Shown: positions 26,988 to 37,387, counted from the stretch's first letter. The stretch: DNA of 64,000 nt from Xenorhabdus griffiniae (GCF_001028135.1 NZ_LDNM01000038.1:1-64000); one strand, 5' to 3'. The notes: generated by a model from the sequence alone, not told the origin. Numbers and translations are program-made.

Positions 26988-28178
26988 TTATTTATATGAC
27001 TTACTGCGTGCATAGATAATAAGCATCATTGCTAATGTCACACATAATGCCATTGAGCCTACCAGCGGCCAGGCATTTTTCTCAGGCAATAAAGACAAAA
27101 TAGCGCCCACCAATGCAGCAATACTAAAACGGATGGTTCCTGCCAGTGAAGAAACGGTTCCAGCCATGTGGGGGTAATCGTCCAACACAACCGCCATAGT
27201 ATTAGACGTAATCATAGAAATTCCGCTGATATAAATGGCAACCCCCATAACCAGAGAAATAAACCCCAGATCAAACAAGGTACTAAACAGTAACCATAAT
27301 CCCACGACAAATTGAACACACAGTCCAATATGCAACATTTTTAATGGGCCATATTTGCGTACACACTGGCTATTGATAGTTGCCGTGATGAACAGAAAAA
27401 TAACATTCAGCCCAAAATAGTAACCAAAATGCTGTGCAGGTACACCGTTCAGTTTGATATACACAAATGCACCAACACTGAGAAAAGAGAACATTCCAGC
27501 AAAGGAGAAACCACTCGCTATGATGTAGCATAGTACCTGGCGTTGACGAAACAGCATGATGAACTGTCTTACAGTCGTTTTTAAGTTAAATTTCTGCCTT
27601 TTCTCTTTAGGTAATGTCTCTTCTATGAAGAGAGTCACCAGGCCGACAGCTATGACTGCAACCAGAGCAATCGACCAAAAAATAGCATGCCAGTTAAACC
27701 ATACCATCAACATCCCACCCAACATGGGAGCCAATAAAGGGGCGATGATCATCACCAATGTCACAAAAGACATACTGCGGGAAAATTCCTCTTTTGTGAA
27801 CCTATCACGCATCAGAGCATTGATAACCACACCAGCAGCCGCCGCAGAAAATCCATGTAAGAAGCGCATGGAAATAAAGGTATCAATATCTTGTGCTAAA
27901 GCACAGGCAACAGAAGAGATAGCAAAAACAATGACACCGCCCAAAATGACTGGCTTACGTCCTAAGCTATCTGACATTGGCCCATAAATCATTTGCCCAA
28001 TAGCAAAGCCCAAAATATAGCTACTCAGCGTCATTTGTACCAGGCCATCACTGACACCAAAACTCTCAGCGATCGTTGGCATACTCGGCAAATACATATC
28101 AATGGCCAATGGCATTAACATAGAAAGCAAACCAAGGATCAACACTAATCCCAAATAAGACGAACGCTGTTGTTGCAC
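26988..28178 (-). CDS. bcr: Bicyclomycin/multidrug efflux MFS transporter
   Basis: A 396-aa, 12-helix major-facilitator protein of the DHA1 group. Helix 1 starts LVLILGLLSMLMPLAIDMYLPSMPTIAESFGVSDGLVQMTLSSYILGFAIGQMIYGPMSDSLGRKPVILGG, including the loop 2-3 signature GPMSDSLGRKPV and the acidic residue of helix 1 typical of Bcr. It exports bicyclomycin and some other drugs or peptides by proton antiport. The bcr-rsuA-radD order is that of E. coli. Confidence 0.92.
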   Translation of the reverse strand: MQQQRSSYLGLVLILGLLSMLMPLAIDMYLPSMPTIAESFGVSDGLVQMTLSSYILGFAIGQMIYGPMSDSLGRKPVILGGVIVFAISSVACALAQDIDTFISMRFLHGFSAAAAGVVINALMRDRFTKEEFSRSMSFVTLVMIIAPLLAPMLGGMLMVWFNWHAIFWSIALVAVIAVGLVTLFIEETLPKEKRQKFNLKTTVRQFIMLFRQRQVLCYIIASGFSFAGMFSFLSVGAFVYIKLNGVPAQHFGYYFGLNVIFLFITATINSQCVRKYGPLKMLHIGLCVQFVVGLWLLFSTLFDLGFISLVMGVAIYISGISMITSNTMAVVLDDYPHMAGTVSSLAGTIRFSIAALVGAILSLLPEKNAWPLVGSMALCVTLAMMLIIYARSKSYK

Positions 28179-28211
28179 GCAGTTACTCCTGAATCAATTG
28201 AAGGATAAAAA

Positions 28212-28919
28212 TTAGGGGGTTAGAATTTGTATGCTGTTGATCTCATTATCCGCCAGCGCCCGATATTCTCCTGGCTCCAATGCAGGATCGAGATAAATTT
28301 CGCCGATTCGCGCCCGATGAAGCGCAACAACATGATTTCCTACTGCGGCAAACATCCGTTTTACTTGGTGATAACGTCCTTCGCTAATAGTCAAACGAAC
28401 AAGTTCAGGCTCAATAATTTCCAGTTGTGCGGGTTTTGTCAGTGTTTTTTCCCCATTTAACTGCACCCCTGCCAGAAATTTTTGTTCGGTATCCTCAGCG
28501 ACAGGGTGTTCCAATCTCACAAGATACGTTTTTTCGCAGTGATGTTTGGGAGATGTAATACGGTGTGACCATTGACCATCATCCGTCAATAAAACCAACC
28601 CTGTCGTGTCGATATCCAAACGCCCTGCTGAATGTAATTGATGAGAAACAGGCTCATCGATGAAATACAAAATTGTCGGGTTTGACGGATCATCCGTCGA
28701 ACATACATATCCCTGGGGTTTATTCAACATGAAATAACGTGGACCATTGAGTTGTTGCAATATCGTGCCATCATAGGCAACTTGTTGATCAGACTTTAAT
28801 TTATAGGCTCTTGTTTTGATGATCTCATCATCGACAGTGACTCGCCCTGCCCGCAACTCGCGCCCCACATCGTTGCGGCTAATACCTAATTGTTGTGATA
28901 AAAATTTATCCAATCGCAT
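28212..28919 (-). CDS. rsuA: 16S rRNA pseudouridine-516 synthase
   Basis: A 235-aa RsuA. The N-terminal S4 RNA-binding domain is [35 protein letters not shown], and the catalytic domain carries [27 protein letters not shown] with the essential Asp, then [20 protein letters not shown]. It makes pseudouridine 516 in 16S rRNA. I placed the start at 28919 because the family begins at MRLDKF; the open frame extends 28 codons further with unrelated sequence. Confidence 0.95.
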   Translation of the reverse strand: MRLDKFLSQQLGISRNDVGRELRAGRVTVDDEIIKTRAYKLKSDQQVAYDGTILQQLNGPRYFMLNKPQGYVCSTDDPSNPTILYFIDEPVSHQLHSAGRLDIDTTGLVLLTDDGQWSHRITSPKHHCEKTYLVRLEHPVAEDTEQKFLAGVQLNGEKTLTKPAQLEIIEPELVRLTISEGRYHQVKRMFAAVGNHVVALHRARIGEIYLDPALEPGEYRALADNEINSIQILTP

Positions 28920-29189
28920 GAATAGATGTACCTGACAAAAATAAACAAATATGAACATGTCCTTGATATTACGAACAACTTCAAGGCCACTATTGGGATA
29001 CAAGATTAAACAGATAATTCATAAAAAAATTATCACGGCAGTAACTATAGCAACAATAAGCTACACGTTATAGCCCACCTGATCCTAGAAAAATAATAAC
29101 GAATTATTTCTCGACGGCAGGCTTCAATGAAAAATGTTATTCTCTACAGCAATTATCTTCTACCTGATATTTGTGACAGTAACATAAAA

Positions 29190-30947
29190 ATGGCTTTTAC
29201 TTTACGTCCTTATCAACAAGAAGCGGTAGACGCCACTATTCGCTATTTTCGCCAGCACAGAGATCCCGCCGTTATTGTTTTGCCAACAGGGGCGGGCAAA
29301 AGCCTTGTCATCGCTGAATTGGCAAAGCTGGCTCATGGCCGTGTTTTGGTACTAGCACATGTCAAAGAACTTGTTGCGCAGAACCACAGCAAATATTGTG
29401 CTTATGGATTGGATGCAGACATTTTTTCCGCAGGGCTAAATCAAAAACAAAGTGCAGGAAAAGTCGTTTTTGGCAGCATTCAGTCCATTGCCCGCAACCT
29501 GGATTGCTTTGACCACCATTTTTCACTGCTAATCATCGATGAATGCCACCGCATCAGCGATGACGAAAACAGCCAATACCAACAGATCATCCAGCAACTT
29601 CGAAAAAACAATCCCCAAATCCGCATATTGGGTTTAACTGCAACACCTTATCGCCTCAACGCTGGCTGGATATATCAATATCATTATCATGGCATGATCC
29701 GGGGTGACGAACGCTGTTTTTTTCACGAGTGTATTTATGAACTGCCATTGCGTTATATGATTAAGCATCATTTTCTGGTTTTTCCAGAAAGATTGGACAT
29801 GCCTGTCATGCAATATGATTTCAGCCAGGTACGAACCAGCCAACAAGGGATATTCAATGAAGCGGAATTAAATCGGGAGCTTAAACGCCAAAAGCGTATC
29901 ACTCCTCATATCATTAGACAGATCGTTGAATATGCACAAAATCGAAAAGGTGTGATGATTTTTGCCGCAACAGTCGAACATGCCAAAGAGATCTTCCAAT
30001 TGCTGCCTACAGGACAAGCCGCGCTAGTCAGCGCAGATACTCCACCATCTGAACGGGATCACTTAATTACGGCATTCAAGGAACAGCAACTCCGCTATAT
30101 GGTCAATGTTGCTGTACTCACAACAGGATTCGATGCTCCTCATGTTGATTTAATCGCCATATTGCGTCCCACAGAATCTGTCAGCCTTTATCAGCAAATC
30201 GTCGGGCGCGGTTTACGTTTATTTCCTGACAAAAAAGATTGCCTGATTTTGGACTATGCCGGCAATCCCCACGATCTTTACACGCCTGAAATCGGTAACA
30301 GTAAACCCAACTCACAAAGCCAGCCCGTTCAGGTATTTTGCCCTATCTGCCAATTTGCCAATACTTTCTGGGGGATATGCACGACAGATGGAGAGATCGT
30401 TGAGCATTTTGGGCGACGCTGCCAAGGTTGGGCAGAAGACGAAAATGGGAAACGTCAACAATGTGATTTTCGTTTCCGTTTTAAATCATGCCCCCATTGT
30501 GGGGCAGAAAACGATATCGCGGCACGACGCTGCCATCGTTGTGAAGAAGTCCTCGTCGACCCCGATGATATGCTGAAAGCAGCCTTAAAACTAAAAGACG
30601 CACTGGTGCTACGTTGTGGTGGTATGCAACTAACACCAGGTCACGACAATAAAGGAGAATGGCTCAAAATCACCTATTACGACGAAGATGGTGCGGATGT
30701 CTCTGAGTTGTTCCGTTTATCGACCCCAGCCCAAAAGAGAGTATTTGAACTGCAATTTCTTCGCCAGCATCAGCGTGCACCAGGAACCGTTTTTCGCTGG
30801 AAAACAGCAACAGACGTTGCTAATCAATTGCCTTTATTGCGTCATCCTGATTTTGTTGTCGCGCGTAAAAAAGGGCACTTTTGGCAAATTAGAGAAAAGG
30901 TTTTCGACTATCAAGGGCGATTTAGACGGGCTGATGATTTGTCCTAA
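29190..30947 (+). CDS. radD: Superfamily 2 DNA repair helicase-like ATPase RadD
   Basis: A 585-aa SF2 helicase-type ATPase (YejH/RadD) involved in double-strand break repair and recombination intermediates. Motif I is [11 protein letters not shown], motif II DECHR, motif III GLTATP and motif [13 protein letters not shown] zinc-binding region follows with several CxxC pairs ([25 protein letters not shown]). It matches E. coli RadD to the end. The start could be 29190 ([10 protein letters not shown], the family N-terminus) or an upstream ATG at 29127 with a somewhat better SD, adding 21 residues. Confidence 0.93.
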   Translation: MAFTLRPYQQEAVDATIRYFRQHRDPAVIVLPTGAGKSLVIAELAKLAHGRVLVLAHVKELVAQNHSKYCAYGLDADIFSAGLNQKQSAGKVVFGSIQSIARNLDCFDHHFSLLIIDECHRISDDENSQYQQIIQQLRKNNPQIRILGLTATPYRLNAGWIYQYHYHGMIRGDERCFFHECIYELPLRYMIKHHFLVFPERLDMPVMQYDFSQVRTSQQGIFNEAELNRELKRQKRITPHIIRQIVEYAQNRKGVMIFAATVEHAKEIFQLLPTGQAALVSADTPPSERDHLITAFKEQQLRYMVNVAVLTTGFDAPHVDLIAILRPTESVSLYQQIVGRGLRLFPDKKDCLILDYAGNPHDLYTPEIGNSKPNSQSQPVQVFCPICQFANTFWGICTTDGEIVEHFGRRCQGWAEDENGKRQQCDFRFRFKSCPHCGAENDIAARRCHRCEEVLVDPDDMLKAALKLKDALVLRCGGMQLTPGHDNKGEWLKITYYDEDGADVSELFRLSTPAQKRVFELQFLRQHQRAPGTVFRWKTATDVANQLPLLRHPDFVVARKKGHFWQIREKVFDYQGRFRRADDLS

Positions 30948-31017
30948 ATATACCAAACAGGCTATCCACTAACCAACCGGAAAGCATATTTATATTTGCT
31001 GTCATATCGGTTTTTCG

Positions 31018-31125
31018 CTAGAATGCCGCCCGCTTAACGTGATAACTCATGTTAAGCCAAGTATCGAACCTGCTGCTGGGTCGCCTGTAGCAGGATTTAT
31101 TTTCTTCTTTTACAGAGAAAAAATA
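31018..31125 (+). promoter_or_regulatory. Structured rplY leader, likely L25 autoregulatory site
   Basis: The rplY 5' leader contains two clear hairpins: TTAAC/GTTAA (about 31034-31055) and CCTGCT/AGCAGG (about 31069-31095), just ahead of the start region. L25 is known to repress its own translation through a structured leader in E. coli and relatives; the form here fits, though conservation was not tested. Confidence 0.6.
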
Positions 31126-31407
31126 ATGTTAACTATTAATGCAGAAGTACGTAAAGAGCAGGGCAAAGGTGCGAGCCGCCGCCTGCGTAGAGCTAACAAG
31201 TTTCCAGCAATCATCTATGGTGGTAACCAAGAACCAGTTTCTATCGAACTGGATCACGATGCAGTTATCAACCAAGAAAGTAAGCCAGAATTTTACGACG
31301 TTCTGACCCTGGTTGTTGATGGTAAAGAAACTAAAGTTAAAGTGCAGGCAGTACAGCGTCATCCGTTTAAACCTAAACTGACGCACATCGATTTCCTGCG
31401 TGCTTAA
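31126..31407 (+). CDS. rplY: 50S ribosomal protein L25
   Basis: The 93-aa short-form L25, which binds 5S rRNA (loop E). It reads [33 protein letters not shown] and ends [12 protein letters not shown], matching E. coli with one residue fewer. The ATG at 31126 is the family start; the frame is open further upstream only through the structured leader. Confidence 0.97.
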   Translation: MLTINAEVRKEQGKGASRRLRRANKFPAIIYGGNQEPVSIELDHDAVINQESKPEFYDVLTLVVDGKETKVKVQAVQRHPFKPKLTHIDFLRA

Positions 31408-31443
31408 TTAGAGCCACAGTCGAGCTTTTATCGGGACGCCGAG

Positions 31444-31473
31444 TAAATAACGCCGCAATTGCGGCGTTATTTA
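31444..31473. terminator. Bidirectional terminator between rplY and yejK
   Basis: A perfect palindrome (TAAATAACGCCGCAA and its complement) with A and T ends and ATTTTT beyond, placed between two convergent genes. Confidence 0.88.
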
Positions 31474-31491
31474 TTTTTACAACCTGGTGTA

Positions 31492-32499
31492 TTAGCGATT
31501 ACCACCACCATGACGTTGCAATTGATCGCGCAAATTCGGTGGCGTTCCCTTAATCGTCAACGTATCTGTTACGGGATCCCAAAAAATTCTTTCTCCCATC
31601 AACATGGCATCAAAGTTAATGGTTAATCCTCCACCACTACCTGCAAATTTTGTTAATTGGCGTAACGTTCCGCGATCGGCTGGGAAGCTCTCTTCCAGTT
31701 CATAGCCTTTTTCCTGCGAAAATTGCTGAAAATTTTGCTCACCCAACGAAGGTAACTCCCGGGATAGCGCTTGTAACTTAATTTCCTCGCCCGCCTGTAA
31801 CTGTTCATTACAATAACCATAAACTTGCTGGCGATAAGCCTGGCGTTCATTTTTGTCCAACTGTGCCGACTCACAATAATCATCCAAAGCCTGCAAAAAA
31901 CCTTTATTTTGGACTTTGGCATTCATGCCTTCACTGGCAGCCAGGAAATCCATAAAAAAGTCTGAAACCTTGCGCCCTACCCGCCCTTTTAAGAACGTCA
32001 GGTAACGACTGGATTCAGGATTGGTTTCCCACTCAGTCAGATCGATTCTTGCGATAATATCAGCATGGGGAATATCAAGATATTGCGTCGTATTGACATC
32101 GAGTTCATCGTTGACGGACGTGCTGTTACAACTATTAAGAACTGCAATCAGTAAATATTCCACAGCAAGATAACGATATTGACAAAACAGCACCGTTCCC
32201 CCTTCTGCGAACGGGTACTTTGACAACTCATCTTTCAAGCGAACAGTTGCAGCCCGGCTAAATCCGAGAAAATCGTCATCTCCTTTACGTAGATGACGAA
32301 GTGATCCCGCCAGCTCACTTTCTTCACTGAACAAACCATAAGCTTTACTTTTCGCGCTATATACACGATGCAGCTCTGCCATCATCTCTTCAACCACTTG
32401 GTTGGTATCCAGCAAAGCATCACGCAAAATTACTTCCAGCGTCTGTTCATCACGTTTAATCAACCGGTGTAGCGCAATCTGGGTAATTTCCAGACTCAT
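31492..32499 (-). CDS. yejK: Nucleoid-associated protein YejK (NdpA)
   Basis: A 335-aa nucleoid-associated protein found on the bacterial chromosome. It matches E. coli YejK throughout, with the diagnostic [23 protein letters not shown] and [39 protein letters not shown] segments. Its exact role is not well defined; interaction with topoisomerase IV has been reported. It is divergent from yejL-yejM, as in E. coli. Confidence 0.94.
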   Translation of the reverse strand: MSLEITQIALHRLIKRDEQTLEVILRDALLDTNQVVEEMMAELHRVYSAKSKAYGLFSEESELAGSLRHLRKGDDDFLGFSRAATVRLKDELSKYPFAEGGTVLFCQYRYLAVEYLLIAVLNSCNSTSVNDELDVNTTQYLDIPHADIIARIDLTEWETNPESSRYLTFLKGRVGRKVSDFFMDFLAASEGMNAKVQNKGFLQALDDYCESAQLDKNERQAYRQQVYGYCNEQLQAGEEIKLQALSRELPSLGEQNFQQFSQEKGYELEESFPADRGTLRQLTKFAGSGGGLTINFDAMLMGERIFWDPVTDTLTIKGTPPNLRDQLQRHGGGNR

Positions 32500-32775
32500 T
32501 ATTTATACTCCTTTTGCAACTTTGGCCCATCTAGGGCCGTGCGGTTAGCGGCGTATTCAAACATCGTTATCTTTCTGCTGCAACCAAAAACCCAATGGAC
32601 AAAAATACTCACCATTTAATGGTCAACAGCCTACATATCAAAGAGTAAAATGAGGCAGTATATTCAATATTGCAACCACTCCGGCAGCAGAGAGTTAATT
32701 TGTCATAAAAAAAGCAGAAAATCCCCCCTCTATACGGTAAGATATGGGGCTTTGTACATCCAGGATATTTGATTT

Positions 32776-33003
32776 ATGCCACAGTCATCTCGCTATAGCG
32801 ATGAAAAAGTTGAACATTTATTAACTGAATTAGTAAATGTTTTCGAGAAAGATCATACTCCAACTGACCTGACCTTGATGGTTTTGGGTAATATGGTAAC
32901 AAATTTGATTAATACGAGTATTGCTCCTGCACAACGCAGACAGATCGCAGACTCGTTTGCACACGCGTTGCAATCTTCAATCAACGAAGATAAAGCGCAT
33001 TAA
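32776..33003 (+). CDS. yejL: UPF0352 protein YejL
   Basis: A 75-aa helical protein ([49 protein letters not shown]) of the DUF1414/UPF0352 family. It is conserved immediately upstream of yejM in enterobacteria. Function is unknown. The two genes are 30 bases apart and probably co-transcribed. Confidence 0.92.
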   Translation: MPQSSRYSDEKVEHLLTELVNVFEKDHTPTDLTLMVLGNMVTNLINTSIAPAQRRQIADSFAHALQSSINEDKAH

Positions 33004-33033
33004 TCTTTATTAACACGTTGACGTAAAGAAAAT

Positions 33034-34773
33034 ATGGTGACTCGCTGTCAGCATTACCGCGAAAAAGTTTCTCAAATGATCAGTTGGGGACACTGGTTCG
33101 CACTGTTCAACATAATGTTCAGTCTTGTGCTGGGCAGTCGCTATCTATTTGCATCTGACTGGCCGGGTTCACTGTTTGGTCGCATCTACGCGCTGGTCAG
33201 TTGGCTTGGTCATTTCAGTTTCATTGTCTTTGCCATCTATTTACTCATTTTATTTCCGCTAACATTCATTGTTATGTCTCAGCGGCTAATGAGGTTTCTT
33301 TCAGCCACGTTGGCAACGGCAGGTTTAACACTACTGATATTCGATTCCTCCATCTATGTTCGCTTTCACCTGCATTTAACGCCATTGGTTTGGGATTTAG
33401 TCACCAACCCAGAACAAGGTGAATTAGCAAGAGAATGGCAACTGATGTTCATCTGTATTCCTTTGATTTTTCTAATACAGATGCTTTTTGGCACATGGAG
33501 TTGGCAAAAGTTACGTAGCCTGAGCCGTCAACGATTTGGTAAGCCACTGGCAGCAGTATTCATTACTGCTTTTGTCGCTTCACATCTCATGTATATCTGG
33601 GCAGATGCCAATTTCTACCGTCCGATTACCATGCAGCGCTCAAACTTACCCATTTCTTATCCAATGACCGCCCGCAAGTTCCTTGAAAAACACGGCCTAT
33701 TAGATCAGCAAGAATTTCAACGCCGCATTAACCAACAAGGCAATCCCACAGCCTTAGGTGTCAATTATCCGCTGAATAATTTATCTTATCAGGATACTGG
33801 ACGCGGTTATAACTTACTTCTGCTAGTCGTGGACGGGCTGGATCAACAAGACATCACCCATGATATGCCAACTCTGGAACATTTCGCGAAGAACAATATC
33901 CAGTTCACTCAACATTTCAGTACAGGCATTCAAGATGACACTGCATTGTTTGGTTTATTCTATGGCATATCATCAGGCTATCTGGACGGTATTCTTAACG
34001 CCAGAAAATCCTCAGCACTTATTGATGCCCTGACACATCAAGGGTATCAATTTGGCCTCTTTTCTTCAGATGGATTCCAGACACCACTTTATCGCCAGGC
34101 CATACTGACCGACTATTCATTGCCAGAAGCTAAAAGACAAAACGATAACTTAACCGTGACGCAATGGAGCCAATGGTTAGATCTACGAAATGGTTCCACG
34201 CCATGGTTCTCACTTCTGGATATTAATGGTTTTGTACCTTCCTCCGGTAAATTTGATAAGAAAGCGCTGGATACTGAAATCAGCCATGTTTTAGAAGCCC
34301 TGAAGACTAAAGGTGCCTTAGATAAAACAATCATTGTGATTACAGCTAAACAGAGTAAAGAAACAGCAGATAACAGAGCAAAATGGTTTACGGGTGACAA
34401 ATTCAATCGTGAACAGCTCCATGTTCCTCTGATAATTCAGTGGCCTGGCACCCCAGCACAAACTATCGATAAGTTGACCAGCCATCAAGATATCATGACA
34501 ACCTTGATGCGCCGTTTATTGCACGTGACTAATTCTCCTGATGATTATTCCCAGGGTGAGGATCTCTTTCATGCCCAAAGGGAAAACCCATGGCTTATTA
34601 CGGGTGATAATGGTTCATTAATTGTTACGATGGCCCAAAATACTGTCTATCTTTCCAAGGATGGACAGTATCATCAGTATGATTTAGAGGGTAATGAAAT
34701 TCAGGATGCCAAACCAAACCTTGCCCAATTATTACAGATATTAACGGAAGTGAAACGATTTTTAGCAAATTAA
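33034..34773 (+). CDS. yejM: Inner-membrane LPS regulator PbgA/LapC (YejM)
   Basis: A 579-aa protein with five N-terminal membrane helices (residues ~15-190), a basic linker and a large periplasmic sulfatase-like domain (alkaline-phosphatase fold) beginning around LLLLVVDGLDQQD. The catalytic Thr/Ser of true hydrolases is not evident, in line with a non-enzymatic role. In E. coli it senses LPS at the inner membrane and restrains LapB/FtsH turnover of LpxC. It is essential or near-essential in relatives. It follows yejL and precedes tRNA-Pro, as in E. coli. Confidence 0.93.
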   Translation: MVTRCQHYREKVSQMISWGHWFALFNIMFSLVLGSRYLFASDWPGSLFGRIYALVSWLGHFSFIVFAIYLLILFPLTFIVMSQRLMRFLSATLATAGLTLLIFDSSIYVRFHLHLTPLVWDLVTNPEQGELAREWQLMFICIPLIFLIQMLFGTWSWQKLRSLSRQRFGKPLAAVFITAFVASHLMYIWADANFYRPITMQRSNLPISYPMTARKFLEKHGLLDQQEFQRRINQQGNPTALGVNYPLNNLSYQDTGRGYNLLLLVVDGLDQQDITHDMPTLEHFAKNNIQFTQHFSTGIQDDTALFGLFYGISSGYLDGILNARKSSALIDALTHQGYQFGLFSSDGFQTPLYRQAILTDYSLPEAKRQNDNLTVTQWSQWLDLRNGSTPWFSLLDINGFVPSSGKFDKKALDTEISHVLEALKTKGALDKTIIVITAKQSKETADNRAKWFTGDKFNREQLHVPLIIQWPGTPAQTIDKLTSHQDIMTTLMRRLLHVTNSPDDYSQGEDLFHAQRENPWLITGDNGSLIVTMAQNTVYLSKDGQYHQYDLEGNEIQDAKPNLAQLLQILTEVKRFLAN

Positions 34774-34848
34774 TCGTTTAAAAATCAAACGGTCACTAAA
34801 TTAGGGGCTTGCTTTACAAATAAAAAACGGTAATATAGGAGAAGTCAT

Positions 34849-34925
34849 CGGCATGTAGCGCAGCTTGGTAGCGCACCGTCATGGGGTGTCGGGGGTCGTA
34901 GGTTCAAATCCTATCATGCCGACCA
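34849..34925 (+). tRNA. proL: tRNA-Pro (GGG anticodon)
   Basis: A 77-nt tRNA with acceptor CGGCATG paired to CATGCCG, T-arm GGTTCAAATCC and encoded CCA. The anticodon loop reads CATGGGGTG, giving GGG. It matches E. coli proL, which also follows yejM. It marks the left border of the variable region. Confidence 0.97.
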
Positions 34926-34940
34926 AATTTCCCTAGAAAA

Positions 34941-34966
34941 ACCAACCACTTGTGGTTGGTTTTTTT
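34941..34966 (+). terminator. tRNA-Pro terminator
   Basis: ACCAACCA/TGGTTGGT stem with a 4-base loop followed by six T, 15 bases after CCA. Confidence 0.88.
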
Positions 34967-35058
34967 ATGGGTGAAATTTGTTCTTGGTAAAATGAGGGTA
35001 AAATGGGGCCGCCGGAAATTTAAAATTTATTAAAATAATTGTTTATTTATTCCCTCCT

Positions 35059-35747
35059 TTATTTCTCCATCCAATGTACTGCATAATCCAATATCTCTTT
35101 AGCAGGTACAAGCAATGTATTAGCAATGTATTAGCAGATCCGATGGTGCCTTCAATAATAACCTCTGAATGCTCATGACAAAAATGTTCAACAATATCTT
35201 TAAAATAACCTTGATGAAACCTTTCACAAACAAGATCTACAGTATCAAATTCCTTTAATATCACCCATTATACTTGGTTATTTTTCAATAGTGGGACCTC
35301 CATTTTTCTAATACGCTTATTGGGAATATTTGCCAAATGTTCAGCATTATTTCCAATAGCGACGACAGAAGCACCAGGGTTTTGGCTTCTAATAGCTCCT
35401 TTAGTTGTCCTGACACACTCAGCGAATACACCATGATCTTTGCTTGCTCGGGAAAATGATCGATCATATGGCATGATTTCAGATTTTAATTCTGATGGGA
35501 CATAACCGTTTACATCCAAACTATCTTCATAATTTTGTTCCCAGTTCGTATAACACAATAATACGCCTTCAATTCCCAAAACCGTTAAAATAGCGTGGAT
35601 AAGAGCATCTGCACCATTCAAACAATTGCCTACAGATCGCATAGCAACATGAGCCATCACAACATCACCTTGTTTTATGCCTATCCTTTGTAGCTGCTGA
35701 ACAAGCATCGATTGTGTCCAATAATTATCTTCACCCACTTTGACCAT
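35059..35747 (-). pseudogene. Decayed aminoglycoside N(3)-acetyltransferase gene
   Basis: The first 155 codons encode an Antibiotic_NAT/AAC(3) N-terminus (VQQLQRIGIKQGDVVMAHVAMRSVG, DGVF-type region FAECVRTTKGAIRSQNPGASVVAIGNNAEHL). Three lesions follow. First, around residues 134-139 the sequence jumps from NNAEHL straight to ANIPNKR, skipping about 35 residues that carry the HPLxYGxGxxSPL active-site stretch. Second, an in-frame TAA at 35268-35270 follows NNQV. Third, an 11-bp tandem duplication (35111-35132) shifts the frame; removing one copy restores a normal C-terminus (LLVPAKEILDYAVHWMEK) with a stop at 35059-35061. The gene cannot make active enzyme. It lies next to tRNA-Pro, consistent with horizontal arrival. 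Confidence 0.88.
35111..35132. repeat. 11-bp tandem duplication inside the acetyltransferase pseudogene
   Basis: AGCAATGTATT occurs twice in tandem. Its length is not a multiple of three, so it breaks the reading frame. Confidence 0.9.
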
Positions 35748-36149
35748 ATATCTACCCTCACTCTTTGTTTAAGTTTGGTTTATTGCATATTCTTCCATTT
35801 GGGGCTACCTTATCTATGTGTACTCAAAATCCTACTTAATTTAGTACACCCTCATTTGCTTCTTATTTCGCTCTTCCCCTCCTTGGATTCAGGGAGGGAT
35901 TTTTGTCGTGGAAAATTTTATAAAATGAATGTTTCTTACTGTCCGTAATCGCGTCAGAGTAAACGACAATTATATCTTTCTGGCATACCTCTATCATAAA
36001 TTAAGTATTTATAATTATATAATTTTGTTATAAATATTTCTGTACATTTCCATTATAAGAAATTTAAATTTCATTAATGACTAATATAATAATAAGAAAA
36101 TAAATTCACTTATTTTACAGTTAAGTAAGGAAAAAATAGGAACTTCATC
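35748..36149. other. Spacer upstream of the LPMO gene
   Basis: About 400 bases with no gene. A hairpin built from CCCTCC/GGAGGG and followed by five T (about 35877-35904) looks like a plus-strand terminator with no visible plus-strand gene before it, perhaps a relic. The right half is very AT-rich and should hold the LPMO promoter. Confidence 0.5.
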
Positions 36150-36743
36150 ATGAATATTAAAAAGTCTCTACTTTTAGTAGGATTAACGGCCTTTGGTGCT
36201 ATCCCATTCTCTAGTATTGCTGAACCAGATTCAAATCATGGATATGTCGATACACCGCCAAGCAGGGCACTTTTATGCCAAAAAGGTATCAATAAAAACT
36301 GCGGACCTGTCATGTATGAACCACAATCGGTTGAAGGTCCCAAAGGCTTCCCACAAGGGGGACCACCAGATGGACAAATCGCCAGTGGTGGTGTTGCTCA
36401 ATTCAAACAACTCAATGAACAAAGTACAGACCGCTGGCATCATGTCACTATCAATAAAGGAATCAACCAATTTAAATGGACAATAACAGCCCGGCATAGC
36501 ACCACTTCATGGCAATTCTATATTGCCAAACCTGGCTGGGATCCAAATAAACCTTTAACACGTGCACAATTTGATCTAAAACCCTTCTGTGAGTACCTTG
36601 ATAATGGAAAAAGGCCAGGCCAAACTGTCTCACTGGACTGTGATATTCCCGATCGCTCAGGCTATCATGTTATTCTCGGCGTGTGGACAATTGCTGATAC
36701 CCCCAATGCTTTCTATCAAGTTATTGATGTTGATATTAAATAA
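36150..36743 (+). CDS. Lytic polysaccharide monooxygenase, AA10 (chitin-binding protein)
   Basis: A 197-aa secreted copper enzyme of the AA10 family, closest in my reading to Serratia CBP21. It has HGYVDTPPSRALLC, GPVMYEPQSVEGPKGFPQ, TARHSTTSWQFYIAKPGWDP, FCEY, DRSGYHVILGVWTIADTPNAFYQVIDVDI. The histidine brace would be His30 (in HGYV) and His116 (ARHSTTSW), with the axial aromatic in FYQV. AA10 enzymes oxidatively cleave chitin and need His as the first mature residue. Here the best signal peptidase site (SIA|E) lies five residues before His30, an oddity. Chitin of insect or nematode hosts is the likely substrate. Confidence 0.92.
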   Translation: MNIKKSLLLVGLTAFGAIPFSSIAEPDSNHGYVDTPPSRALLCQKGINKNCGPVMYEPQSVEGPKGFPQGGPPDGQIASGGVAQFKQLNEQSTDRWHHVTINKGINQFKWTITARHSTTSWQFYIAKPGWDPNKPLTRAQFDLKPFCEYLDNGKRPGQTVSLDCDIPDRSGYHVILGVWTIADTPNAFYQVIDVDIK

Positions 36744-36776
36744 TATTTTTAATTACACTGACATTTTATTTATAAA

Positions 36777-36881
36777 TATACCAACCCAACTTCAAGATGC
36801 GTGTTATATTTCCCCGCTCAGCAGGGAAATATAAGGCCTCACGGCGTCTTGCGGGTTGCAACTTGACGTTTATCGAGTATA
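36777..36881. repeat. 105-bp palindromic interspersed repeat, copy 2
   Basis: Same unit and length as copy 1: TATAC at the left, AACTTCAAGATGCGTGTTAT inside, a central CCCGCTCAGCAGGG stem, GCAACTTGACGTTTATCGAG and GTATA at the right. It lies directly after the LPMO gene. Confidence 0.85.
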
Positions 36882-36894
36882 TTATATGAGCACA

Positions 36895-36924
36895 AAAAGT
36901 GCTGGTAAATGACCAGCACTTTTT
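36895..36924 (+). terminator. Terminator downstream of the LPMO gene
   Basis: AAAAGTGCTGGT/ACCAGCACTTTT, a 12-bp stem with a 5-base loop followed by T and C. It is separated from the LPMO stop by the repeat copy. Confidence 0.8.
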
Positions 36925-36991
36925 CTAAAAAAATAAAAATGCTTTTCAGATATGATCTATTCACCCAAAACAACTCTACACATAGAAAAAT

Positions 36992-37387
36992 ATGAAAAAA
37001 TCAACAATTCTTAGGATTGCCCGACCAACAGATAATCTTACTAAAATTGCAGAAATGTATTGTCACGGCTTAGATTTTATCATACTAGGAGAATTCAAAG
37101 ATCACGATGGTTTTGATGGTATTATGCTAGGGCATCCCAACCATTCCTGGCATCTTGAATTTACTCATCACCACAATACACATGTTGGTAAAGCCCCAAC
37201 TAAAGATAATTTATTAGTATTTTATATAGAAGATGAACTTGAATGGCAAGAGCATGTAAAATCAATGCAAAATGCCGGGTTTATTCTCATTCATTCTTAT
37301 AATCCTTATTGGGATAAAAGCGGAAAAACTTTCGAAGATAGCGATGGTTATCGTGTTGTATTACAACATGGTACATCAGAGATTTAG
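36992..37387 (+). CDS. VOC-family (glyoxalase-fold) protein
   Basis: A 131-aa protein with the paired beta-alpha-beta-beta-beta modules of the vicinal-oxygen-chelate family: ILRIARPTDNLTKIAEMYCHGLDF at the start, HLEFTHH in the first half, and LLVFYIEDELEWQEHV... GYRVVLQHG in the second. Family members include glyoxalase I, bleomycin-binding proteins and dioxygenases. Candidate metal ligands (His in HLEFTHH, Gln in VVLQH) are present, but no substrate can be assigned. Confidence 0.8.
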   Translation: MKKSTILRIARPTDNLTKIAEMYCHGLDFIILGEFKDHDGFDGIMLGHPNHSWHLEFTHHHNTHVGKAPTKDNLLVFYIEDELEWQEHVKSMQNAGFILIHSYNPYWDKSGKTFEDSDGYRVVLQHGTSEI

